Below, one piece after another: positions 46,301 through 56,796 of a stretch of 64,000 bases of DNA. Each line of letters opens with the position of its first letter. Within the stretch, counting starts at the first letter, position 1. Origin of the DNA: Podochytrium sp. JEL0797 (Eukaryota; Chytridiomycota; Chytridiomycetes; Chytridiales; Chytriomycetaceae); the NCBI GenBank assembly GCA_027596195.1, contig JADGJG010000042.1, forward strand, positions 1 through 64,000, in the 5' to 3' direction. The notes below the pieces were generated by a model. The model was not told the DNA's origin. It ran no database searches and saw only the letters and a list, made by a program, of their open reading frames with translations. The translations under genes and the position numbers were made by a program.

Positions 46301-48010
46301 TCAAAACACTCCAACCTCACCACGGCCACCACGACCAACTCCCCTTCCCCTCCCCGTTACACCACCCACACTCCCCTCCCGATCCCGCATCAAAGACCCA
46401 CCACCACCAACCTCGGGATGATTCCACCACCCCTCTCCAACCCTCACCCCCCTCCGTCCAACATACTCAAACTCTTGAAACGACCCCACATTCTCGCGAT
46501 TTCGTAGGGAAGATACCAAAGCAGTCACATCCAACGGCTCATCATCCTCCACAACCCCTCTCCCCACTTCATTCGAAACTGAAGAAACGGTCCAAGAAAT
46601 CGAAGGCGGGCGGGGAAACACTACCGACGCAGGATCGACCACGTGTTTTGGCATGGCAGGTTCATTTTCATGGGTTGTAGTGGTGGTAGACGACAAGGTT
46701 TGAGAACTGGTGGTGGAACAGGTGTAGAAAGTGGTTGGTGTGTTTTGTGGACGCGTGGGAAGGGGTGGCGTGTCTGTGCCGAGTTGACCGACCTATATTC
46801 ATGTCCCACGAAGCGAGAATCGGTTAAAAACGACATGACCAACTGACGCGTTCTTACCAAAGGAGCAGAGTGAAACTCAGAATCAAACATCATGGACCCT
46901 CGACGCGGAATCGACGCCACATTCGCGGCTGCCGCAGGTCGATGCAACATGTCCCGAATGGATCGGCTCACGCTTCGAAAGAGGGATGGTTTGCGTTGAA
47001 TAGGGATGGAAGGTTCGAATTGAGCTTGGACGCGGTCGGGTGTTGTGGTGGTACGGTTCGGGAACAGGGAGACACTGACGCTTCGAAAGAGGGACGGTTT
47101 CCGACTCGTTGATGCACCCAAACCCCGCTCCGAACGCGTCTGACGTTCATCCCCAGTTTCAAACCCCTCCCCCACACCACCAGAACCACTCATCTCCCTG
47201 GATGCACACACAACCGGCGACCCCAACACATTCACATCCCTCCCGACCCAAACACCAACGCCCTTCCCCTTCTTTTCCCACACCTCGCCCTGCCTCTTGC
47301 CTACAAACACGCCCCACCATTGCCTTCTGGGCCCCCTCGGCGTCGCCTCACACGCAAACTCGACGTCTCGACGGGGTGTCATCCTGGAACCAGAAGCAAG
47401 ATCCGCATGCACAGAAATCTCCGTATGCCGTCTCACACGTTTGAATCGGTGCAGAAACGAGACCCGTCCACGGCTTCCTGATTCGCTCCCCAAACTGACA
47501 AAACTGGCGGGTCGGCCAATCATGAGGTGTGCCGGTTCTTCCTCCCTCACTTCGAGACTGGATCGGCGACGGCGCGGGATGGATCCCCGCGTGACGGGGA
47601 GGTAATGCGATTGCGAGTCTGGCGGGTAGATGTCGTCCGTGGGGGGTTGAAGAAGTGAGTTGAAGGAGTGATGCGTGGTGGTGGGTTTCGTGGAGAGGAG
47701 GGGGGCCGGGAATGGCGAGATGGAGTCTGTTGGCGGGGCGGGGATCTTTTGTTGGTGCGAGTCAATTCAAAGATGTGTCAAATGCGCCAAACAGAATACA
47801 AACCTCTTTGGTGTGAAATATACCAGGGGTCGTACACCCAGTCCCATACAAGGACGCGTTGGTGAATGTACCATCAGTAAACGAACTCTTGCGCGAAGAA
47901 TACGGCACTTCAATCGGATTCTCGGTGTTTGAATCGTCACCATGCAGCCAAGCCTCGGATTGGATGTGCAGAAGGAGGCTTTCGACGCGTGCGGTGATGC
48001 TGTCAACCAT
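46301..48010 (-). CDS. Hypothetical serine/arginine-rich protein
   Basis: Three exons (48010-47804, 47745-46858, 46792-46301) keep one frame for about 528 residues. No known domain recognised. The middle exon is basic and serine-rich and contains two similar segments, RKPSLFRSVSVSLF and RKPSLFRSVSRSIR, that look like repeated short motifs suitable for phosphorylation. The C-terminal exon has a threonine stretch and ends in a glycine/arginine-rich tail. An upstream in-frame ATG at 48100 would lengthen the protein by 30 residues. Exon boundaries are my reading and less certain than elsewhere. Confidence 0.55.
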
Positions 48011-48395
48011 TTGTGTCTGTTTGTGGAAGAATGGGTTCAGAAAAGGGGAGAGGGGTGGCGCGGCCCTTTCGGTTGCGTGACAAGGGGTGTGTTCAATCAA
48101 AACAAACGTGTGTTGTAACGGAGTATCACAAGGCGATTGAAGTTGGTTACCGTGGCAAATGCGGGGGAGAGAAAGCCGTTTTGCAAAAAAGCGGGTGGGT
48201 TCTGCCAGGGCTTTTCAATTCCCGCCCAAACCCAGAAAAGAAACACGTGGTGTGAAGTGACAATTAATAAACGAGAATTCGAACTGAGGGATTGTTGCCA
48301 CCAGAATGGAAACTTGAATTCTTGAAAACAAGATCGAGCTCGACGGCAGTTCAATTTTTTTTGGTTTTTTTTTTCTCACAATTGGTTACCACTCG
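48011..48395. promoter_or_regulatory. Divergent intergenic region before DUS3
   Basis: A 385-bp stretch between the starts of the hypothetical gene and DUS3; presumed to hold both promoters. A pyrimidine/T-rich block (TTTTTTTTGGTTTTTTTTTTC, about 48354-48375) lies just upstream of the DUS3 start. Confidence 0.45.
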
Positions 48396-50847
48396 ATGTC
48401 ACTTGATCGAAACAGCGGCAGCTCAAAGGGCATTGCTCCCATCAAGGTTTGCTGGTCATTCTACTCACATTCCCACAATCTGATCACTACTCAACTACTT
48501 GAATTCACAGCAAGAGTTCCGCTTCCCCGACCCCAAAACCTGCGACTACCGCACCCACCACGACCAACCAACCGACACCTCCTCTCTCCCCTCGAAAGAC
48601 TCTCCCTCCACCGCCAAACGCGCTCTCGACTCCCCTTCCCCCGAATCCCACCCCACCACAAAACCCTTCACGCAAGACCCCACCCCCACCACCCTCCCAC
48701 CCCCGCAAGACCCACGCGACTCCAGAAACCCCAAAAAACGCGGCCAAAACAAAAAACGGCGCGACGTGAACCGTACCGGTGACGACGCGATTCATCTTTG
48801 TAGCGCGTTCATGGCAAACGACTGTTCCCGTGGAGAATCGTGCAAGTTTTCGCATGATGTGGATGCGTATTTGGCTTCTAAAGGACCGGATGTGGGGGGT
48901 GTTTGTGTGTTGTTTAAGGAGTATGGGCAGTGTCGTTTTGGGGCGCGATGTCGCTATGCTGGCGCGCATACGGTGGTTGGAGAGGATGGGAAGAAGAGTT
49001 TTGATCTTGTGGATGAGGAGGTAGTTAAGCAAGTCGGCGCGTCCAAAAATGTGCTCAACAAGGTGTTGAAGAGTGAACTCGATGCCGTCAAGAAGCAGTT
49101 TGGAAAGAACAAGGACACGGAGGCTGTTGAGGATGTCAAAAAGTGGATTGAGAAGGGGAAAGAGTTTCACACGTGGAAGGCAAAGTTTGCTGTTGATGCG
49201 ATTCGTAATATGAAGGAAAAGATTGCGGCGGAGCAGGAGGCTGCGGATGCTGTTGCTGCCAAGGGAGAGGAGGGTGCCAAGGTTGCAGAGGATGCAAATG
49301 CCGTTGCTACAGGAGATGCCGCTTCGATTGTCGAACCAACTCCCACCGAATCCGCCTCCACCCCGATCCCTATCGAAACTCTCAAAGTCGAAACCCCCTC
49401 CATCGAAACCCCACGCGAAGACCAAGACGAAAACTATTTCGACTCCCAACTCGCCAAATCCCTCACCTACCTCCCCGTCACCACCATCACCGACTACGAA
49501 ACCCGCATCACTGCCCACCGCGCTTTCGACGCCGAATTCATGGGCCGGTTCCGGGACGTGGGCAAAAAGCCCTTCACGTGGGAAGGCACGTATCTTGCGC
49601 CGTTGACGAATGTGGGGAATTTGCCGTTTAGGCGGTTGGCCAAGGAGTTTGGTGTGGATATTACGTGTGCGGAGATGGCATTGTCCAACAGTTTGGCGAA
49701 TTACGAAGGCAACGAATGGGTGAAGATTCTTTTGTCTCATTTCCCTTCTCTGCGAACCACCTTTTCTCACCACACCCCCAAAAAAACAGGCCCTCGTCCG
49801 CCGGCACCCCTCCGAAACAAAATTCGGTCTCCAAATCTCTTCCGCCAACGGCCTCTCCTCCGCCCGCGCCGGAGACCTCCTCAACACCCTCCTCTTCAAC
49901 ACACCCACCTCCACCCCCTTCGACTTCATCGACATCAACGCCGGCTGCCCCATCGACCTCATCTTCAAATCCGGCGCCGGCAGCGCCCTCATGTCGCGCA
50001 AGAACCGTCTCCGCGACATCATCTACTCACTCCGTCGAACCCTCCCCGTTCCGATCTCCGTCAAACTCCGCACGGGGATCCAAGACGCCTCCAACACGGC
50101 GCACAAACTCATCCCGCACCTCGCTGAATGGGGAGCCAGCGCTGTAACCTTACACGGCCGGTCGCGTCAACAACGGTACACGAAATCCGCCAACTGGGAG
50201 TACATCAACGAATGCGCCAAGATTGCGGAAGCTTCGGGGATTCCGTTCATTGGAAACGGAGACGTTCTCGGTTTCGAAGACTATTACGCCGAAATGCCTG
50301 GTACCACCGGCGGGAAGGGGCTCTTGCGGGCGGATGCGGGTGGTGTGAAGGGTGTGATGGTTGGTCGCGGGGCGCTGATTAAGCCGTGGATCTTCCAAGA
50401 AATCCGCGAAGAACGCGTCTGGGACATTTCCTCCTCCGAACGCTTCGCCCTGTTCCAAAAATTCGCAAACTACGGGATGGAAGTCTGGGGAACCGACACG
50501 AAAGGCCTGAACCTCACGCGTCGGTACCTCCTCGACTGGATGTCCTTCACACACCGTTACGTCCCTGTCGGGCTGTTGGAAGTCCTCCCGCCAAAATTGA
50601 ACGAGAGACCTCCTCCCTTTTTCGGGAGGAACGAGATGGAGACGTTGTTGGCGAGTCCGAAGGTGGCGGATTGGATTCATGTGACGGAGATGATTTTGGT
50701 AAGTGTCGCGATGTGTGTTCGTCGCGTGTTTATTGACTGTTGGTTTGCGTTTCCTTGCAGGGCAAAGCACCCCCCGATTTCCAATTCGTACCCAAACACA
50801 AGTCGAATTCGTACGAAGATGACGGGGATGATTCGATTCACGGGTGA
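48396..50847 (+). CDS. DUS3: tRNA-dihydrouridine(47) synthase DUS3
   Basis: Four exons (48396-48446, 48511-49719, 49790-50698, 50761-50847) encode 751 residues. The first exon ends GIAPIK, the conserved DUS3 N-terminal tag. Two CCCH zinc fingers follow ([19 protein letters not shown] and [16 protein letters not shown]). The flavin-binding catalytic barrel shows [62 protein letters not shown] and [17 protein letters not shown]3 makes dihydrouridine at position 47 of tRNAs. The usual catalytic cysteine segment is near [13 protein letters not shown] partial duplicate of its 3' end lies 4.6 kb upstream on the other strand. Confidence 0.94.
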
Positions 50848-50939
50848 AAAAGATTCTGTTTTCGAGACATTCAATAATAAACAAACTTGGCTCGATTTTG
50901 AAACTTGAAAGTACTCCCCCTTCCCCATACCTGCGTTAG

Positions 50940-51431
50940 TGAGTTTCGTTCGAGAAGAATCGAGGCAACAATCTCTCAGGCGTCATTCCCGCCGAAATGG
51001 GGCAACTTGCGAATTTGACGACCCTGAACCTCAGCGAGAACAAACTCCTTTCTGGCCGCTTACCACCAGAGTTAGTCAATCTCCACGAACTCGGCGTTCT
51101 CAACCTGTACAAGACAGGAGTGCATGGTCCGATTCCCGAGGACTGGAGGGATCTGTCGAATTGGCGAATTATCCGGATGGATGGCCGTTTAATCTTGAAG
51201 GGCACAATTCCTCGCGAGTTTGGACGTCTTGAAGTTCTGATGGGTTTCCGTTTGCGCCGTGTGGGGCTGTAACTTGGATAGTTGGATTTACGCGAATTGG
51301 GAGAAGTTGGGGTTTTGGCGGAACTGGACCTTCGCAGAAACTCGTTGACTGGTCAAATTCCGAGAGAAGTGAAGATATTGGGCTGTAAATTGTTGCTGGG
51401 GGGAAATACACTGAGGAAGGAGAGGATTTAA
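50940..51431 (+). pseudogene. Leucine-rich-repeat relic A
   Basis: Reading from GNNLSGVIPAEMGQLANLTT, the DNA encodes about four plant-type leucine-rich repeats (LxxLxLSxNxLSGxIPxxLxxL) to a stop at 51270-51272; after a frameshift the same pattern resumes (ELDLRRNSLTGQIPREV) to a stop near 51431. There is no F-box part. It resembles the second half of the gene at 53787. Confidence 0.72.
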
Positions 51432-51481
51432 AAACTGGCACGCAACACACTGACAGAATACGAGCTTCTATTGCACATGCA

Positions 51482-52288
51482 TCACACTCGCGTTCCAAAG
51501 AAACCGAACACCCACGCAACCACCAAACTCGCCACAAAAAAGAGCAACAACACGTCCACAGGAATATTGACCTTTCGCTTCCCCTTCTCCACTTGAACCT
51601 CTCGGCTCCCCACACCATGCTTCTTCTTTTCCGCGTCATCATCCGCAACTGTCTCTGCAACGAGCCCAAACTCCACACACCGCCCATCCCACTCTGCACC
51701 CACGACTTTCACCGCATGCAGCACCCCACCCGCCCACGCAACCCAATCCAACACCATCGGATTCTCGTTACTCTCCCGAAACTTGCCCGACACATATTCG
51801 CCAAACAAGACCCCCGGCTGCTTCTTCCGCACCTCCATAAACGGCTCAAACCCCTTGCGAAACGCCATTGGGAAACTCTGCCTCTCAAAGTCTTCGAAAT
51901 GGTCCAAATACACTTTCACGAGTCCACGGAGGTACGCGTGATAGCTCATATCACTCGCAAATGTGCCAGGCCTCACTCGATTCACCATCTCCCTCGCCTC
52001 GCACCACTCCTCTTCACTCACAGGGATGCTCAACGTTTCTGCTTTGACTCCATCACGGGGTTTCTTCTCTGGATCGGAAGGAACGATAATCACTTGGGCC
52101 TCGAGTGTGGAGAGTTCAAGCGGGAGCGTCTCTGGTGGGGTGAATGTCGCAGTGGAGAGGGCCAGCCAGAAGGATCCTTGTGGTGTTTCGTATCCAAGGA
52201 AGAGTGTGCCGAATGGGTTAAGGGAGAGGGTGATTGGGGCGAGGAGGAGGGAGTTGTCGAGCGGTTTCGGTTGAGACTCGTCGGCCAT
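51482..52288 (-). CDS. Hypothetical tail-anchored protein
   Basis: Single exon of 268 residues, no recognised domain. The body is soluble and acidic, with FERQSFPMAFRKGFEPFMEV and LDWVAWAGGVLHAVKV as its most structured-looking stretches. The last 22 residues form a membrane helix (VDVLLLFFVASLVVAWVFGF) preceded by basic residues, so the protein is probably tail-anchored in the endoplasmic reticulum or a related membrane, facing the cytosol. It is divergent from the HAD gene with 156 bp between starts. Confidence 0.7.
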   Translation of the reverse strand: MADESQPKPLDNSLLLAPITLSLNPFGTLFLGYETPQGSFWLALSTATFTPPETLPLELSTLEAQVIIVPSDPEKKPRDGVKAETLSIPVSEEEWCEAREMVNRVRPGTFASDMSYHAYLRGLVKVYLDHFEDFERQSFPMAFRKGFEPFMEVRKKQPGVLFGEYVSGKFRESNENPMVLDWVAWAGGVLHAVKVVGAEWDGRCVEFGLVAETVADDDAEKKKHGVGSREVQVEKGKRKVNIPVDVLLLFFVASLVVAWVFGFFGTRV

Positions 52289-52444
52289 TTTCTATGGAGA
52301 TTGCAAATGGCGTATTCGTTCCCACCCACAATTAAACTCAGACTTCTCGCTCCATCCCTTATAAAACTTATAATTATTCCATCGAAAATAAACTTGTGAT
52401 CGCGTTTCTTCGTTTTTGACTTCAAAATCTGATCGAAATCGAAC

Positions 52445-53272
52445 ATGACACCTCGATACAACCTTCTTGCCCTTGATCTCGACGGCACGACCCTCAACGG
52501 CGATGGAATCGTTACTGCCCGCACCCAAGCGGCACTTGCCAAAGTTGCTTCCACTGGTACCCTCATTGCCCTCTGCTCCGGACGCTCCACCTGCACAATG
52601 GAACCAACGGCAACTTCGCTTGGCCTTCCCGTCCACATTCTGTCGTACAACGGCGCCATGGCGTTGGATGCGGAACGCAACTCTCTTTTCGCCACCACAA
52701 TGACACACGAACAAGTGGATCACGTCCTCGATGCTGCCAAACACCTCGGGAGAACTGTCAACTTTTACGACACTCAAGCGATTCACGCAATTGCAGAGAC
52801 TGACGAACACAAGGCACTGATTGAGCGATACCGAATCCTCACTGGTGCCACGTACCACATCATCAACGATTACCGCACCCTCACCCACCTGCCCCCGAAG
52901 CTCCTGATCCTCGGAAACGACGCCAAACAAATCACAGCGCACCTCGAGACGCACACAACCAACCTCAAACTCATCTCAGACGATTTTTTTGTCGAATGTC
53001 TGCCCCTCGGTGTCAACAAGGGTGCCGGGTTCGTGCGCATGTGCCAGGCACTCGAGATTCCACTTGCGAATACGGTCGCGTTTGGGGACGGGTGGAATGA
53101 TTTGGAGTTTTTGGAGAATGCGGGGTTGGGTGTGGCCATGAAGAATGCGCGGAAGGAGCTTCAAGAGCGGGCCGACAAGGTCACTGCGTTTTCAAACAAA
53201 GAGGATGGCTTGGCGATCGAGTTGGAAATGATGCTGGAACAGGGACTTTTTGGAGCCAAGGTGGAAGAATAA
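52445..53272 (+). CDS. HAD-superfamily Cof-type sugar-phosphatase-like protein, copy 1
   Basis: Single exon of 275 residues. Motif I is LLALDLDGTTLNGDG (nucleophile and acid-base aspartates), motif II is in LIALCSGRST, the lysine of motif III lies in LPPKLLILGND or the later GVNKGAGF, and motif IV is VAFGDGWNDLEFLENAG. This is the type IIB (Cof/YidA-like) group of phosphatases acting on sugar phosphates or similar small molecules. The substrate is unknown. A paralogue is at 62140, and a decayed piece of its 3' end is directly downstream at 53590. Confidence 0.92.
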   Translation: MTPRYNLLALDLDGTTLNGDGIVTARTQAALAKVASTGTLIALCSGRSTCTMEPTATSLGLPVHILSYNGAMALDAERNSLFATTMTHEQVDHVLDAAKHLGRTVNFYDTQAIHAIAETDEHKALIERYRILTGATYHIINDYRTLTHLPPKLLILGNDAKQITAHLETHTTNLKLISDDFFVECLPLGVNKGAGFVRMCQALEIPLANTVAFGDGWNDLEFLENAGLGVAMKNARKELQERADKVTAFSNKEDGLAIELEMMLEQGLFGAKVEE

Positions 53273-53299
53273 ACTCTGTTTCGGTCCAAGGCGGTCTCA

Positions 53300-53454
53300 A
53301 TGTTGATATGTTTAGAAACGGGCATGTGAGCGTGAAGTTGATGGCTCCAACAAGGGATGGATGGGGCTCGGGAGTGCTGGCTTGAGTGTGGGTTGAATCC
53401 GAGGGCAAGGCGCACGCTTGTGAAGAGGAGGATCAGCATGCTCTGTGTTGCCAT
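53300..53454 (-). pseudogene. Relic of the MFSD1-like transporter's last exon
   Basis: The minus strand encodes ILLFTSVRLALGF, matching LILFTSVHLALGF in exon 4 of the transporter at 55224, and the DNA alignment continues for about 150 bp with small gaps. The plus strand shows the common blocks GGGGCTCGGGAGTG and AATCCGAGGGC. Too short and frameshifted to function. Confidence 0.8.
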
Positions 53455-53589
53455 AAACGCGTCTGCTTCGCGTTAGGTAATTTGTAATCCAAAGCGAAGA
53501 TCAACGAGGTTGCGCTCGAGGCGAGTTTCTTACTAGTTAATCATGTCATCAATGAACTTTCCGAGAAACAAAGACGCCGAGTGGTATCG

Positions 53590-53718
53590 GTGAATGCGGG
53601 GAGGAAATGCAAGAGCGGGCTATACATCCGCGTTTTCGAACAACGGGGACAGGTTGGCGATCTAGTTGGAAAAGATGACGGAACAAGGGTTATTTGAGCC
53701 CAAGATGGAAGAATAGAC
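53590..53718 (+). pseudogene. Relic of the 3' end of the HAD gene
   Basis: The DNA follows the last 130 bases of the HAD gene at 52445: CAAGAGCGGGC, then TTGGCGATC and GAAGAATAG in place of the last codons. Point changes and small indels have broken the frame. The following GACACTGTTTCG also matches the gene's 3' flank. Confidence 0.8.
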
Positions 53719-53786
53719 ACTGTTTCGATGCAAGGCAGTCACCGCCTATGCCAGGGGTCTGGCCTGTGATAAAAAAAGTTTGACAG

Positions 53787-54728
53787 ATGACAGCTCCTCC
53801 CCGCCGCAGCCTTCGAATCGCACAGCTCGCGTTGCCGCAGACACCAGTCCCACACATCTCACCGGAGATCAAGACACTCATACTTGTCAAGATCGCAACA
53901 AAGCAAGTCCTCGTTCTACGCAGAGTGTCCAAGGAGTTCTGTCAAATCATCTCAGCCAAGATATTCGCCGCTGCAAATCTGGATCACTTCGCGCCTAAGA
54001 CTCAAAGCAGACTACATAATTACAAACTCTCAGATTGGGATCGAACCATTCTCTTCCTTGCCCCTCTCGAGTTCCAAAACTTCTACACGCGCATTTACAT
54101 GTCCGATCTCACGGAAATGGCCTGTTCGCAGCAAATCCAAGCCCCTATCCCTGCAGCACTGTGTTCTATGCGAACTCTTCGCTCCTTATGTCTCGCCAAC
54201 ACTGGTCTTGTCGGTGCCATTCCGCCCGAAATCGCTGGGCTGAAAGCTCTTCAACTGCTGGATTTGCATGACAACAACCTGTCAGGTGACATTCCTGCAG
54301 AGCTCGGGCAGCTGGTCCATTTGAGGAACCTGAACCTCAGCAAGAACAGCCTCTTGTCTGGTCGCTTACCGCCAGATTTGGGAAACCTCCAAAAGCTCGA
54401 AACCCTCAATCTGAGTTTGACAGGAGTGTCGGGTCCGATTCCCCCGCAGTGGGAAAACCTCCAGAAGTTGGAAGCTCTCCAACTGAACGAATGCTTTAAA
54501 TTGTGGTGCGGTATCCCTCGCTGGTTTGGAAATCTCTGTTGTCTGGAAAGCTTGGAAATGAGTTATTGCAATCTGGAGGGTTTGATTCCCCGCGAATTGG
54601 GTGAACTCCATTTGGAAATTTTGAATCTGGAAGGAAACTTTTTACGTGGAAAAGTTCCGATGAGTTTGGAGAGGGTGGCTTTTTTAAACGTGTTTGGAAA
54701 CGACGTGACTATTCCATTTCGCGACTGA
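53787..54728 (+). CDS. F-box/LRR protein with plant-type leucine-rich repeats
   Basis: Single exon of 313 residues. The N-terminus has an F-box-like helix (ISPEIKTLILVKI, then QVLVLRRVSKEFCQII). Residues 110-300 contain about seven leucine-rich repeats of the LxxLxLxxNxLxGxIPxxL type, e.g. LQLLDLHDNNLSGDIPAELG and LETLNLSLTGVSGPIPPQW. This repeat type is best known from plant receptor proteins and also occurs in some fungi and protists. The protein has no signal peptide or membrane helix, so it is likely cytosolic, perhaps selecting substrates for an SCF ligase. Three relics of the same gene family lie within 10 kb. Confidence 0.82.
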   Translation: MTAPPRRSLRIAQLALPQTPVPHISPEIKTLILVKIATKQVLVLRRVSKEFCQIISAKIFAAANLDHFAPKTQSRLHNYKLSDWDRTILFLAPLEFQNFYTRIYMSDLTEMACSQQIQAPIPAALCSMRTLRSLCLANTGLVGAIPPEIAGLKALQLLDLHDNNLSGDIPAELGQLVHLRNLNLSKNSLLSGRLPPDLGNLQKLETLNLSLTGVSGPIPPQWENLQKLEALQLNECFKLWCGIPRWFGNLCCLESLEMSYCNLEGLIPRELGELHLEILNLEGNFLRGKVPMSLERVAFLNVFGNDVTIPFRD

Positions 54729-54789
54729 AATCCCTATTGGAGAATAAACGGGGTTAAATGTTTCGTTACGCATTCTTATAGGGGGTTAT

Positions 54790-55200
54790 TCCACCTGAAA
54801 TCGGTTCAATGACATATCTTCAACAATTGCGTTGCCGAACTGGGGGAACTGGTCAATTTGACGGGCCTGAATCTCAGCAAGTATCATCGCTTGCCATCAA
54901 AGCTGGGAAACCTCCACAAGCACAGAGTTATCAATATGCGCGAGTCGTCGCGAGTAAGGAAAATATGGGCCGATTTCCGCAGAGTGGGGAAACTTTTGAA
55001 GAATTTACGATGCAACGTTCCTCGCGAGTTTGGAACACTTGCAACTCGGGTATGCTTGTCCTTGTCCGGCTACAACTCCACTGATTCGATTGCACGCGAA
55101 TTGGACCACCTCGCAGGTATGAGGCACCTATACCTTAAAAGAAACGCGTTTTCTGGCGAAATTGCAGCAGGATTGAAGAGGTTCGAAACAGGGTATATTT
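54790..55200 (+). pseudogene. Leucine-rich-repeat relic B
   Basis: Directly after the F-box/LRR gene the DNA again encodes LRR pieces in shifting frames: VIPPEIGSMTYLQQL, LVNLTGLNLSK, SKLGNLHKHRVINM, NVPREFGTLATR and LYLKRNAFSGEIAAGL. At least two frameshifts separate them. Relic of a tandem duplication of the gene at 53787. Confidence 0.72.
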
Positions 55201-55223
55201 CACTTTTGCGAGATCGAATAAAA

Positions 55224-56796
55224 TTACTTCAAATTCCGAGCTCTCTCGCACCACCAATTCCAACCACTCCCCAACGCCCCAACACCCGCAATCCCCGCAA
55301 AAAACAACTCCACAAATCCCCACCGCTGCATCCCAGGAACCGTCAAAATCCTTGCCACACACATGGGCACAATCGCCAACGTGATGTTCTGTACACACAC
55401 AAGCACACCAAACGCAAGTCCAAGCATTTTCACAGACACCCCTTCCTCTTGCTGAATACGCGCTTCTTCCCTTCGAATGCAAATGTTGACGAACGGGTAT
55501 GTGAGAGTAAAGTTGATGGCACCCACGAGACCAATGAGGATGAAGGGGGCGGTGGGGCTCGGGAGTGGGGCGAATCCGAGGGCGAGGTGCACGCTCGTGA
55601 AGAGAATCAGACTCAGGAATTGAACAAGGAATCCGGAAGCGGTTGGTGTGAGATAGCTTCCGCAGATGGTCAAAAGCATTGTGAGTGTGATCATTGGAAT
55701 GCTGGGATGAAAACGCGACACGTCAATAGCTGAAAATTATATCCCAGAAGCTTCAAACATACCTCATCGCGAACCCTGCAGACACAGTGTCGCCGGTATA
55801 CCACTTTGACATCAAAAAGTCGAGAGCCGTGTTGTTGAAGCAGTAGTACGGAACCGTGAACGCGACAAAGGTCAAACAAACGACCCAAAAGTTACGAGGC
55901 AAATGCGACAAGGTTGCTGAGATGCTTGGCAACGCGATTTCTAAGTCCTCTAACTCGGGTGTTTCGATTGGAATGGACGGATCAGACAGCAACGCCGTCG
56001 TCTCAGTCGGTCGTTGTACTTGGGGCGTCGGAATATCTGAAGTCAGATTGAACAGGACGGCCGTGCAGGTGAAAGAAAGGAGACACGCGCATGTGGCGCC
56101 AACCAAGGCAACTTGAATCCCAAAGTGCCAATCGAGAATCGGGGAGATCAACGCGTTGGCAATCGAACCGAGTTTCCCAATCATCGCGTTCATGGACGTT
56201 GCGAGCAACAAAGACTTGTCATCGCCTTCGAAGCATTTGGCGATCAGTACGGCCTGCGCGACGCCACAGCCTTCTGCTCCGATTCCGAAAAGGAAGCGTC
56301 CCTGGTGATAACGTTGAGAATAAACCCAGCACGGTTTCAAAGCGAAAAACAACTCACAAAGAGCGCCAGATTCACTTTCCCGGATGCCAATCCAACATTG
56401 ACGCACATCTGCCCCATGAGAATAATCGAACTGAAGATCAGCAGAATCCGTCTGCATCCAAACGTGTCCGTGAGTTTCCCGCCAAAGAAGGGCAGGATCG
56501 TGTTGGGAAGGCTGAAGAAGACAAACATGCGGCTGAGTATTATCTAGAGAGCAACCGGGTTATTAGTAAGAAGTGGGATAACTGACGATCGAACCAACCT
56601 GCCACTCGCTGTAGTTGATATCGAGATAGTTCTGCAGCTGCACATTTAAACTGGCTGGGGTATCGTAAGCGTAGTAGGTCCCGAACTGAATGGAAACGAG
56701 GAGGAGGAGGACGATCCGCTTCATCCCGTGATTGATATTAGTTTGAACCCTTTCCGGGGGCGTTCGATCCTTGTATGTTTTTTGCGGATTTCGCAT
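55224..56796 (-). CDS. MFSD1-like major facilitator transporter
   Basis: Four exons (56796-56599, 56543-56358, 56301-55763, 55701-55224) encode 466 residues with about twelve membrane helices. The first helix carries FGTYYAYDTPASLNVQLQNY and the loop after helix 2 has FFGGKLTDTFGCRRIL, both characteristic of the MFSD1 branch, whose animal members are lysosomal dipeptide exporters. A central loop between helices 6 and 7 is hydrophilic and contains ETTALLSDP, like a dileucine sorting signal. Exon 3 starts GRFLFGIGAEGC. The predicted role is vacuolar or lysosomal export of small peptides or a related solute (inference). Confidence 0.88.

Noticed and set aside
48505..50022. 505-codon minus-strand frame opposite DUS3
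   Set aside because: DUS3 on the plus strand has zinc fingers and all catalytic motifs; the minus frame is a shadow.
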